Source: a virus. From it: DNA of 64,000 nucleotides. The DNA lies in the IMG/VR virus record IMGVR_UViG_3300048694_001005, positions 62,001 to 126,000 of that record; one strand, given 5' to 3'. Each line of letters starts with the position of its first letter. Position 1 is the first letter of the stretch. Under the pieces are notes generated by a model that saw only the letters and a list, made by a program, of their open reading frames with translations, was not told the origin of the DNA and made no database searches. A program made the position numbers and the translations under genes. Shown here piece after piece: positions 28,787 to 37,322 of this stretch.

Positions 28787-30433
28787 ATGCCATATACCAT
28801 TAATAAAAGTAACGGAAATGTACAAACGGTTATAGCCGATGGTGATGTGGATACTACCACTAGTTTAAGTTTACTGGGTAAAAATTTTGCAGCATATGGC
28901 GACGAAATCGCCACAAATTTTTTGCACATGCTGGAAAATTTTAGCAATACATCTGCACCCAGTAATCCTATAAAGGGGCAACTTTGGTACAAATCCGATA
29001 CTAATTCATTACGTGTATATACTGGCACAAATTGGCAAGACTTGGCCAAGATGACGGTAAGTGGTTCGCAGCCAGGAACTGGTACAAATGGTGATTTATG
29101 GTGGGATAATCTAAATTTTCAATTGTATGGTTACAATGGCACAGGTTGGACATTAGTAGGACCAGCTGCACCCGGAGCGTTAGGCAAAACTGGTCAATTT
29201 GCCTATTCGGTACCAGATTACGGAGTAGTACCTACTGCTAATCACACTATTATTAAGGAATACATAGGCGGTAATTTAGTAGCAGTATACAGCAAAGATC
29301 CAGTAGCTTGGCAACCAAACTATGGCAATGTAAATGCAACAGACATGATAACTGGGTTTAGTTTAGTACAGCCCGGTATTAATCTAGCTACAGACATAGG
29401 TAATATTCAGTTTAATGGTACCGCAGCAAATGCAACAAAGTTTGGTAGCTTACTCACCACCGACTTTTTGAGAGCAAATATAGCAGCAACAACTACCGGC
29501 ACACTTACAGTGCAAACAGATGCGGGATTTGTAGTTGGTGCAGGTAATGATTTATTATTAGATATTACCGGTGGTCAGGATGTAAGAATAAAAAATCAAA
29601 CAACCAATGGACACATGGCGCTGTCTGTTACAGGAACTGGTAATTTATCCCTGTTAGTTGGAACTGGACAAATATTAGCTCCTTCAGGTTACACAGTGAC
29701 AGATACTTGGAGTTTAGCCACCAAGTCATATGTTGATAGTGCGGTAATTGCAGCAAATACTAGTGTAGGTAATTTAGTTCTGTATAAAGACGGTACTAAT
29801 TATATTGAGGGTAATATTGCCGCTGCCAATGGTAATACAAATACATTCACGTTGGGTACCAGTAGTGCTACGTTTAAAAACATTTATTCTACCAGTTTTA
29901 CAGGTAATTTAAGCGGCAATGTTACAGGCGCAACGACTACACTTACTGGTAATTTAACCGCAGCTAATGTGACAGCTAATAATGCCGTTACTGCTTCAAC
30001 TTTAACGGTTAACGGTGCAACATCAGTTGGTGGACATATAAATCCCACCATAACCGGAATTTATGATATAGGTAATGTTGGCGCATTTAGAAATATCAAC
30101 GCAAGTAACGTAAATGTGACTACGGTTACTGCTACTACATTAAATGGCACTACTATAACAGGTGCTTCACTCATTGGCTCTATTTTAAGATTATCTGGAG
30201 CAACGTCTGGTAATGTTGGATTACAAGCATCGGCGGTGGCTGGATCTGCAGTTTATACTTTGCCAAGTGCTGATGGAAGTTCAGGTCAAACATTGACTAC
30301 AAATGGTAGTGGGATATTATCATGGACAACTATTATAGGACCGACTTCTAATGGTTATGGAACTAGATATGTAAGTACAAGTGCACCTTCTGGTGGAAGT
30401 GATGGAGATGTTTGGTACCAGGTAGCTTCTTAA
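28787..30433 (+). CDS. Tail fibre protein (fibre A)
   Basis: This 548-aa protein has an N-terminal domain of about 175 residues (MPYTINKSNG..., LSLLGKNFAAYG, then two xGDLWYxxxxxxLxxYxGxxWxxxG repeats) followed by a Thr/Asn/Gly-rich beta-repeat shaft. Near the C-terminus are ATSGNVGLQASAVAGSAVYTLPSADGSSGQTL and GSDGDVWYQ, a pattern common in fibre tips. The N-terminal domain is paralogous to fibre B at 31438, so the two arose by duplication. The domain probably anchors the fibre to the baseplate. A glycine-rich adhesin gene follows immediately, giving a fibre/adhesin pair. Confidence 0.8.
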   Translation: MPYTINKSNGNVQTVIADGDVDTTTSLSLLGKNFAAYGDEIATNFLHMLENFSNTSAPSNPIKGQLWYKSDTNSLRVYTGTNWQDLAKMTVSGSQPGTGTNGDLWWDNLNFQLYGYNGTGWTLVGPAAPGALGKTGQFAYSVPDYGVVPTANHTIIKEYIGGNLVAVYSKDPVAWQPNYGNVNATDMITGFSLVQPGINLATDIGNIQFNGTAANATKFGSLLTTDFLRANIAATTTGTLTVQTDAGFVVGAGNDLLLDITGGQDVRIKNQTTNGHMALSVTGTGNLSLLVGTGQILAPSGYTVTDTWSLATKSYVDSAVIAANTSVGNLVLYKDGTNYIEGNIAAANGNTNTFTLGTSSATFKNIYSTSFTGNLSGNVTGATTTLTGNLTAANVTANNAVTASTLTVNGATSVGGHINPTITGIYDIGNVGAFRNINASNVNVTTVTATTLNGTTITGASLIGSILRLSGATSGNVGLQASAVAGSAVYTLPSADGSSGQTLTTNGSGILSWTTIIGPTSNGYGTRYVSTSAPSGGSDGDVWYQVAS

Positions 30434-30434
30434 T

Positions 30435-31370
30435 ATGGCACGCAACTTCTATGTAAAACATGCTGGTGTTTGGAAGCCAATTTCTGTACCATACATTAAA
30501 CAAAGTGGTGTTTGGAAAACTCCCACAGCAGTTTTTATTAAAAACAGTGGTAGTTGGAAACAGGTGTGGCCTAGTGTAGTTACTGTGGAATATCTCATTG
30601 TTGGTGGTGGTGGCGGCGGATCTGGCGCATGGGGAGGCGGTGGTGGTGCTGGTGGTTTATTGACGAATGTGGGCGGCTCGCTGCTTCAGGTTCCCACAGG
30701 TTCCCCAATAGCTGTCACTGTGGGGGCAGGATCAATTGGCGACGCTGGAAATTCAACATTTTACAATTTATCTGCTTATGGTGGCGGTGGTAGTGTTCAA
30801 GCTGCTGGTCAGCATGGTGGAGATGGCGGCTCTGGGGGTGGTGCATTATATCAAGCATACAGAGCTGGTTATGGCGTATATCCAGGAAGTCCATATAAAA
30901 GTGAGCCTAGACAGGGATACGATGGTTACTTTTCTGCTTGGGGCGGTGGAGGTGGTGGCGCTGGTGGCGCTAGTACCGGATATGATGGTGGTCCTGGCAT
31001 AGCTTCAGCAATCACAGGAACTTCGGTCATGTATGCAGCGGGCGGCGGCAGCGGAGCTTATGTTGGTATTCTTGGAGATCATAGTGCTGACTATGGCGTT
31101 GGTGGATCCGGTATAGGCGGCAACGGCGGAGGTTATGGTAGACCTCCAACTACAGGTGCTGCAAATACAGGTTCCGGTGGTGGAGGGGGATATTTCTACT
31201 ATAACAATTATTCCGGAGCATCAGGTGCTGATGGTGTAGTAATAGTTAGATACCCAGATACTTATCCAAACGCAATCTCAACTACGGGATCTCCTGCATT
31301 CAGCACTATTCCAGGATACAAAATTTATAAATGGACTAATGTAGGTTCCTGGACAATTACGTTTGGATAA
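30435..31370 (+). CDS. Glycine-rich tail-fibre adhesin (small)
   Basis: The 311-aa product begins with three copies of an 18-residue unit (VKHAGVWKPI, IKQSGVWKTP, IKNSGSWKQV). It then becomes a glycine-rich domain with many GGGG runs and aromatic spacers, and ends in a short beta segment (GYKIYKWTNVGSWTITFG). Glycine-rich sandwiches of this type are the receptor-binding part of some T4-like adhesins (for example S16 gp38). It starts 2 bp after fibre A and probably caps it. The Gly-repeat DNA is prone to slippage and recombination, so rapid change is expected. Receptor specificity cannot be read. Confidence 0.75.
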   Translation: MARNFYVKHAGVWKPISVPYIKQSGVWKTPTAVFIKNSGSWKQVWPSVVTVEYLIVGGGGGGSGAWGGGGGAGGLLTNVGGSLLQVPTGSPIAVTVGAGSIGDAGNSTFYNLSAYGGGGSVQAAGQHGGDGGSGGGALYQAYRAGYGVYPGSPYKSEPRQGYDGYFSAWGGGGGGAGGASTGYDGGPGIASAITGTSVMYAAGGGSGAYVGILGDHSADYGVGGSGIGGNGGGYGRPPTTGAANTGSGGGGGYFYYNNYSGASGADGVVIVRYPDTYPNAISTTGSPAFSTIPGYKIYKWTNVGSWTITFG

Positions 31371-31405
31371 CAATGTTGGGCATCAAATTTTAAATATTGT
31401 TTAGT

Positions 31406-31413
31406 TATAAATA
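31406..31413 (+). promoter_or_regulatory. T4-type late promoter -10 (perfect TATAAATA) before fibre B
   Basis: This is an exact TATAAATA in a 67-bp gap, 25 nt before the fibre B ATG, with AAAGGA downstream as ribosome site. It separates the second fibre/adhesin pair into its own transcription unit. Confidence 0.75.
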
Positions 31414-31437
31414 CATTAGATAAAAGGATTAGCAACA

Positions 31438-33246
31438 ATGAGTTATACTATTACAAAAACAGCGGGTGGAACAGTAGCCACTGTAACTGATGGCAGCCTA
31501 GATACTACTACGCTAGATATCGCGCTGATTGGTAAAAATTACACGAATTATGGACAAAGTTTGAATGAAAACTTTGTCAAAATGCTGGAAAATTTTGCAA
31601 ATACCACACAACCCAGTCAACCTATGACGGGTCAGTTTTGGTATGACTCCGGCAACAAACTACCTAAAGTTTACACAGGTACAGCGTGGAAAAACATTGG
31701 CAGCGCCACAGCAGATGGCTCAGCCCCAACAGGCGCAAACGTAGGTGATTTATGGTACGACACCACCAATAAACAACTTAAAACATACAATGGATCGGGC
31801 TGGGATCTAATAGGACCTGACTGGACCGGTGATTTGGGACTATATTCTGCTGGTTATAGATTTGGTCAGGAAGTAGCTAAGGTATCTGACGGTGTAACAA
31901 CACACGCAGTGGTTAACATTAATGCTGGCGGTCAAGTAGTAGCTATTTTCAGTGGAGATGCCGCATTTACTCCCAGCCCAGCTATCACCGGATTTGCAAC
32001 TATAGAGCCGGGTCTCAACCTAAACAGCACACTTAATGCAAAAGTTGCAAACGCTGATTTATTGGATGGATTAGACAGCACGCAATTTATGCGATCTGAT
32101 ACTAATACAGGTACAAGCGGAAATTTAGCCATCACCAATGCTACCGCAAGTACAAGTTCTAGCACAGGTGCATTAAAAGTTTCCGGTGGCGCTGGCGTAT
32201 CTGGCAACGTTTATGCTGGTGGCAATATTGTTGCAACCGGCAACTTGACTGGAACTAATATTTCTGGAACATTGAGCACCGCAGCGCAACCTAACGTCAC
32301 TAGCGTTGGTACGTTGACAGGTCTTACCGTAAGCGGAACCGCCACTGCAACCACACTAGCGGGAACATTAAGTACCGCAGCGCAGCCAAACGTCACTAGC
32401 CTGGGTACGCTAACTTCGCTTGCAGTAACTGGTAACGTAGCAGCTGGTAATTTAAGTGGTACAAGTATTGTTGGTACTCTTACAACTGCGGCGCAGACAA
32501 ATATCACAAGTCTAGGCACACTATCATCCTTGACAGTATCGGGCAACATAGCTTCTGGAAATTTAAGTGCGGGTATAGTAACTTCTGCTTCTGGTACGTT
32601 GACATTAACTCCTGCAACGACACTGCAAATTACAAAGAGCACTAGCATCACTGATACCACAGATGCAGCCAGTTTATCAACAGGTGCATTGGTAGTTTCG
32701 GGAGGTGTAGCGGTTCAGGGTAAATTACGTGCTAATATTGGTTTGTATACAGATAACTTATATTATGCAAATGGTGTTGCTTATGGATCCAGTAGCGGCA
32801 CAGTTAATAGTGGTACAGCAAACAGACTAGCATATTATGTTTCTACTGGTGCAGCAGTATCACAGACCCCTACCAATTTAACTTATGATGGTACAACTTT
32901 GCGAGCAGGATATCTTGCAGCAAATGTGGGGTACTCACCAACTTTAGCGTTGACTTATGGTTCCACTATTAACTGGAATACGGCTAATGGCCAAACCGCT
33001 CGCGTAACCTTAACAGGTAACGCGACTATGGCAACGCCAACTAATTTATTGGATGGCGGTTTCTACACAGTTATGGTAATACAGGATAGTACTGGCAATA
33101 GAACTTTAAGTTGGAGTGCAAATTATAAATGGATTGGCGGAAGTTCTCCTGACTTATCAACGACGGCGGGAGCGGTTGATTTCTTTAGTTTCTTTAGTGA
33201 TGGCACATATATGTATGAGCAAGGCAGAGCACAGGAAGTAGCATAA
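31438..33246 (+). CDS. Tail fibre protein (fibre B), paralogue of fibre A
   Basis: The N-terminal 170 residues of this 602-aa protein parallel fibre A (YTITK, IALIGKNYTNYG, MLENFANTTQPSQPMTGQFWYDS, GDLWYDTTNKQLKTYNGSGW). The middle (about 275-380) has three tandem units beginning GTLSTAAQPNVTS or GTLTTAAQTNITS, then ALVVSGGVAVQGKL, a motif often seen before fibre tips. The C-terminal segment (LTYGSTINWNTANGQTARVTL...) is beta-rich. It is followed 1 bp later by a large multidomain adhesin. Likely role: a shaft that holds the adhesin on the baseplate. Confidence 0.8.
   Translation: MSYTITKTAGGTVATVTDGSLDTTTLDIALIGKNYTNYGQSLNENFVKMLENFANTTQPSQPMTGQFWYDSGNKLPKVYTGTAWKNIGSATADGSAPTGANVGDLWYDTTNKQLKTYNGSGWDLIGPDWTGDLGLYSAGYRFGQEVAKVSDGVTTHAVVNINAGGQVVAIFSGDAAFTPSPAITGFATIEPGLNLNSTLNAKVANADLLDGLDSTQFMRSDTNTGTSGNLAITNATASTSSSTGALKVSGGAGVSGNVYAGGNIVATGNLTGTNISGTLSTAAQPNVTSVGTLTGLTVSGTATATTLAGTLSTAAQPNVTSLGTLTSLAVTGNVAAGNLSGTSIVGTLTTAAQTNITSLGTLSSLTVSGNIASGNLSAGIVTSASGTLTLTPATTLQITKSTSITDTTDAASLSTGALVVSGGVAVQGKLRANIGLYTDNLYYANGVAYGSSSGTVNSGTANRLAYYVSTGAAVSQTPTNLTYDGTTLRAGYLAANVGYSPTLALTYGSTINWNTANGQTARVTLTGNATMATPTNLLDGGFYTVMVIQDSTGNRTLSWSANYKWIGGSSPDLSTTAGAVDFFSFFSDGTYMYEQGRAQEVA
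32266..32580 (+). repeat. Three tandem repeats in fibre B shaft
   Basis: Units of about 32-37 codons start near 32266, 32362 and 32473 and encode G-T-L-(S/T)-T-A-A-Q-(P/T)-N-(V/I)-T-S-x-G-T-L-x-x-L-x-V-(S/T)-G. They probably make repeating turns of the beta shaft and can change in number by recombination. Confidence 0.7.
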
Positions 33247-33247
33247 G

Positions 33248-36200
33248 ATGTTTAATGAGTCAGCTGGTGGCACAGAAAAACTAGATCATTTTAAGATAAC
33301 CAAATCTTTGCGTTTTAAAAGCGAGGGCGGTTCGTATTTGTTTAAGAATCTAACTACGCAAGCAGCTACCGGTGGATCTTTGGCCACTACATTCAATTTA
33401 ACTATTAGTGCTGATACAAACAACTATGTGCTGTATGATGCTGCTAAAACTGCCGGTTACGATGGTTATAGTCTTTGCACAGTAAATTTAACCATCAACA
33501 ATAATATTAAAGTTGGTTCCACCAGTGTTTACTTGCCAGCGTTAGATATACGCGGATTTCCAACTGGTTGCGCTATTACTGTTTTTGTAAACAGTGGTGC
33601 ATATATTGTTGGCGCGGGTGGTACAGGTGGTGTAGGTGGATATCAGGGAACACCGGGCACTAACGGAACGCCTGGTGGTGACGCTATTTGGACCAACGGT
33701 TATGTGACTATTAGCAATAATGGTACAGTAGCTGGCGGTGGCGGTGGTGGCGGTGGTGGCGGCGGTGATATTGGTTGCAGCGGTCCATACTCAGTCAGTG
33801 CATATACTACAGGTGGTAGCGGTGGCGGCGGTGCAGGGCTTGTTGCCGGCACAGCGGGCCAAGGTGCTTATCCTGGAAGCAATGGTACCCTAACAACTGG
33901 TGGACTTGGTTCTCCTGAAGGAACATATCAGTGTAACAACTATGGCGGCAACGGTGGTGATTTAGGTCAAGCAGGAACCAATGGCCAACAAAAATATGCA
34001 AGTGCGGGTTGGCCTCTGGGTGGTAGTGGCGCATATCTAGCAGGTTCTGGCGGTGCTGCTGGTAATTATGTAGTAGGCAGCAATTTTGTGACCTGGAGCG
34101 TAACTGGCACACGATTGGGAACAGCAGTAAGTGCAGCTAACAGTAAACGCTGGACCGTGAGCGTTTGGTGCAAGCGCAATAAAATGGGCACATCTGGTTT
34201 ATTACAAGCAGGCGACAATCCAAGTGCCTACTATGCAGGCGAAAATATATTTTTCGATGCAGACGATCACATTGATTGGGTAAACGTTGTTGGCGGTAAT
34301 CCAAACAGTTATTACTTTTGGGTCAGAACCAGCGCACAATTCAGAGACCCTAATGCTTGGTATCATATCGTAGCAGTTTGTGATATAACCAACGCCACCC
34401 AAGCAGAAAGATTAAAAATCTATGTAAATGGGCAGAGGCAAACTCTAGAATTTTACCCCGGATATGCAGGCTATGGTATCAATGCTGGCACAGTATCGCG
34501 TTGGGGCAATACTAGTTATAAACAAAATATAGGCAAAGGTTATGGCTATTATTTCAGCGGTAATCTAGCAGAGTTTCATTATGTTGATGGTGTTGCATTA
34601 ACACCCGCTTCGTTTGGGCGTACAGATTACAAGACTGGCGAATGGATCGCTAAAAAATACACCGGTGGCTATGGCACTTATGGTGTTTATTTACCCTTTA
34701 CTGATATTAGAACATATACAGATGGAAATTTATATCCTGTATCATTGGGATTTGATCAAAGACAAAAAATCACAAGATTGACCACGCCAGGTGCTACTAC
34801 GTTTGTGGTACCAAGTTACACAAGTAACATAACCATAGAGGCATGGGGCGCGGGCGGTGGCGGTGGTGCTGGGCGTGTAGGTTATGGCGGCGGCGGATTA
34901 GGACAGACTACTACTGTTTCAATCACTAGCCCACATCCTATAGGAACAGTAACATTGACTGCTGGTGGTGGATCAGGTGGCTCTCCTGTGTTCTCGGTTG
35001 GGTCGGGGGGCACAGCTTCGGGCGGAACAGTTAACACAAATGGTGACAGTGGTAGCGGCAATGCTGGCGCCACAGCACCCAGCGGCGGTGGCCCGGGAGG
35101 AGCAACCAGTCTCAATGGTGCACCAGGCTGGGCGCCCGGCGGTGGCGGTGCTGGCGGTTATGATTATGGAACCGGCGATGGCGGCGGCGGCGGCTCTGGT
35201 GCTTATGTCAGAAAAGTTTTTGCAGTAGGTGACTTGACGCCTGGACAAAATATTACAATTTTTGTTGGGAACGGCGGCGCGGGAGATCCTGCATATCCTA
35301 ATCAAGGAACATGGAGTGGCGGCCGCGGTGGCAACGGTATGGTACAGATTACAATAGATGGGAATAATTTGCCCATAAATTGGTATCCTGATGGGTCTTT
35401 AAGTTTATTATCTCCAGCCATTTACGAAAAAGATTTTGATAGCTTGAAAGACAGCCCATCCGCTTTTGGTAACAAAATACAACCAACTGGTAATTATTGT
35501 GTTTGGAATTCTGTTTACCCATCAACGTCTACAATAGCCGATGGCGGACTTTCTGTTGCAGCTGATGGAAATCGCACAGCAGTGGGAACAATGACGGTTA
35601 ACAAAGGCAAATGGTATTATGAAGTAAGAACTGGCGCAACTACAAATACCGGTTACCCAGTTTGGGGTATACATGATTTGTCCCACAATAAAAATGTGAC
35701 CGGCTATCCTGGTAGAGATGGGGTAACAGGTTGGGGCGTAAGTATTGGTCCATACACAGGCGATGGCTATACTAGGATTTATTTAAACGATAACGGTAAT
35801 TACTCTTTAACATATCTCACTTCCCCAGATCCTAGTGGGGTATGGAACACAAGTGACGTGATAATGATAGCTTTTGATGCTGACACAGGTAAATTTTGGG
35901 CTGGACGCAATGGTGTTTGGTACAATAATAGCAGTGGCAACCGAGGAGATCCAGCCGCAGGCACAAACCCGTTAACAACATACACGGTTAAGAGTTCTAG
36001 CGTGTTCGCACCAGGCGGCAGTGTTTATGATAGTACCATATCCTACGCCAATTTTGGTCAACAGTCATTCCGTGGTGCTTATGTATCAGGGTCAGGAAAT
36101 ACTTATACTGGATCCGGATTACCTCCTGCTGGATTTAAAGCTTGGACTAATGCCAATTTGCAATTGCCACAGATATACAAAGGCAACAAATATTTTGATG

Positions 36201-37237
36201 TGATAACTAGAACTGGAACAGGGACATCTGTGACAGTTACAGGGTTGGGATTCAAACCTGATCTGGTTTGGACTAAAATAAGAAACGATACCGGCAATCA
36301 TTATTTGGTTGATTCGGTTCGTGGTGTGAACAAATTATTGAGCACTAATGTAGTGACACAGGAAGTTACTGGAAATATTATAACAGGGTTTAGTAATGAC
36401 GGATATACTGTTGATGCAAGCCAAAATGCCACAGGAAAAACTTATGTTGACTGGGTGTGGCGAGCTGGGAATAACACTACTACAAATACAGCTGGACAAA
36501 ATAATGCTACTATTAGTTCTACATATTCGGCAAACACTCTAAGTAAATTTAGTATTGTAACGTATACTGGCAATGGACAAGCCGGCGCAACTATCGCTCA
36601 TGGTTTAGGGGTTAAGCCTGATTTTATAATCATAAAGAATAGAACTTCTGGCGCATTAATTACAGGGTCAGCGCAGTGGCCGGTATTCCATAAAGATCAA
36701 GGTGCGGTAAATGTTCCCTATTTAGAAGAAACAACTGCATATTATACAAGAGCTGGCAATTTCAATAACACCTTACCTACAAACCAAGTATTTTCGGTTG
36801 GTGGTACGGGTCAAACCGATTATCAAAATACTAATAAAAGTAATGACAACTATGTTGCTTATTGTTGGGCAGAAGTGCCGGGTTTTAGTAAATTTGGTAG
36901 TTACATAGGTAATGGCGGTACCGATGGCACATTTGTTTATTGTGGATTTAGGCCTGCTTTTATTTTAATGAAAGCAGTAGAGCAAACAAACTATTGGGCA
37001 ATTATTGACACAGCTCGTAACAGGTTTAATGTATCAAATTCTGAGCTGAATCCAAATAATCCAGTCCAGGAATTATCCGGTGATGGCAACACTTCAACGA
37101 ATGTTGACATTTTATCAAATGGATTTAAATTACGTGGCCTAGTATCAAATCCTAGTGGTATAAAACAGATATTTGCTGCTTTTGCAGAAGCGCCAGATAA
37201 GTATGCAAATGCATCAAAACCAAAACCTACCCAATAG
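33248..37237 (+). CDS. Large multidomain adhesin: glycine-rich, LamG-like and SPRY-like domains
   Basis: Domains in order over 1,329 aa: beta-rich N-terminus (1-115); glycine-rich block (about 120-278); LamG/concanavalin-like jelly roll (about 300-460: WTVSVWCKRN..., WYHIVAVCDI, LKIYVNGQRQTL, LAEFHYVDGVAL); second glycine-rich block (about 535-700); SPRY-like domain (about 785-895: GKWYYEVRTG, WGVSIGPYTG, IMIAFDADTGKFWAGRNGVWY); then two copies of a GFKPDLVWTKIR or GVKPDFIIIKNR unit (975-1329). LamG and SPRY folds bind sugars or proteins, so this is the best candidate for primary receptor binding. It directly follows fibre B. The domain calls are by eye from motifs. Confidence 0.75.
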   Translation: MFNESAGGTEKLDHFKITKSLRFKSEGGSYLFKNLTTQAATGGSLATTFNLTISADTNNYVLYDAAKTAGYDGYSLCTVNLTINNNIKVGSTSVYLPALDIRGFPTGCAITVFVNSGAYIVGAGGTGGVGGYQGTPGTNGTPGGDAIWTNGYVTISNNGTVAGGGGGGGGGGGDIGCSGPYSVSAYTTGGSGGGGAGLVAGTAGQGAYPGSNGTLTTGGLGSPEGTYQCNNYGGNGGDLGQAGTNGQQKYASAGWPLGGSGAYLAGSGGAAGNYVVGSNFVTWSVTGTRLGTAVSAANSKRWTVSVWCKRNKMGTSGLLQAGDNPSAYYAGENIFFDADDHIDWVNVVGGNPNSYYFWVRTSAQFRDPNAWYHIVAVCDITNATQAERLKIYVNGQRQTLEFYPGYAGYGINAGTVSRWGNTSYKQNIGKGYGYYFSGNLAEFHYVDGVALTPASFGRTDYKTGEWIAKKYTGGYGTYGVYLPFTDIRTYTDGNLYPVSLGFDQRQKITRLTTPGATTFVVPSYTSNITIEAWGAGGGGGAGRVGYGGGGLGQTTTVSITSPHPIGTVTLTAGGGSGGSPVFSVGSGGTASGGTVNTNGDSGSGNAGATAPSGGGPGGATSLNGAPGWAPGGGGAGGYDYGTGDGGGGGSGAYVRKVFAVGDLTPGQNITIFVGNGGAGDPAYPNQGTWSGGRGGNGMVQITIDGNNLPINWYPDGSLSLLSPAIYEKDFDSLKDSPSAFGNKIQPTGNYCVWNSVYPSTSTIADGGLSVAADGNRTAVGTMTVNKGKWYYEVRTGATTNTGYPVWGIHDLSHNKNVTGYPGRDGVTGWGVSIGPYTGDGYTRIYLNDNGNYSLTYLTSPDPSGVWNTSDVIMIAFDADTGKFWAGRNGVWYNNSSGNRGDPAAGTNPLTTYTVKSSSVFAPGGSVYDSTISYANFGQQSFRGAYVSGSGNTYTGSGLPPAGFKAWTNANLQLPQIYKGNKYFDVITRTGTGTSVTVTGLGFKPDLVWTKIRNDTGNHYLVDSVRGVNKLLSTNVVTQEVTGNIITGFSNDGYTVDASQNATGKTYVDWVWRAGNNTTTNTAGQNNATISSTYSANTLSKFSIVTYTGNGQAGATIAHGLGVKPDFIIIKNRTSGALITGSAQWPVFHKDQGAVNVPYLEETTAYYTRAGNFNNTLPTNQVFSVGGTGQTDYQNTNKSNDNYVAYCWAEVPGFSKFGSYIGNGGTDGTFVYCGFRPAFILMKAVEQTNYWAIIDTARNRFNVSNSELNPNNPVQELSGDGNTSTNVDILSNGFKLRGLVSNPSGIKQIFAAFAEAPDKYANASKPKPTQ

Positions 37238-37291
37238 TACAGGAATATTTGTATTCAACTATATAGTGAGCGGTATTTAATCCTGTGGTCA

Positions 37292-37299
37292 AATAAATA
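37292..37299 (+). promoter_or_regulatory. T4-type late promoter -10 (AATAAATA) before fibre C
   Basis: AATAAATA lies 24 nt before the fibre C ATG. AGGA at 37310-37313 serves as its ribosome site. Confidence 0.65.
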
Positions 37300-37322
37300 C
37301 TATATTAACAGGATTAGTGCTC

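Noticed and set aside
28393-29049. Minus-strand frame of 218 codons
   Set aside because: It spans the HNH endonuclease and the start of fibre A antisense; low-complexity product (Phe/Ser/Leu-rich) without a ribosome site.
32211-32660. Minus-strand frame of 149 codons
   Set aside because: It is antisense to the tandem repeats of fibre B and only reflects their regular codon use.
34965-35305. Overlapping frames on both strands in the glycine-rich part of the large adhesin
   Set aside because: GGN repeats give open frames in all phases; only the adhesin frame continues on both sides.
37317-37322. GTG start of fibre C at 37317
   Set aside because: ATG at 37323 has better spacing to AGGA, and the MSRLSVNIGNQ start matches other fibre proteins.
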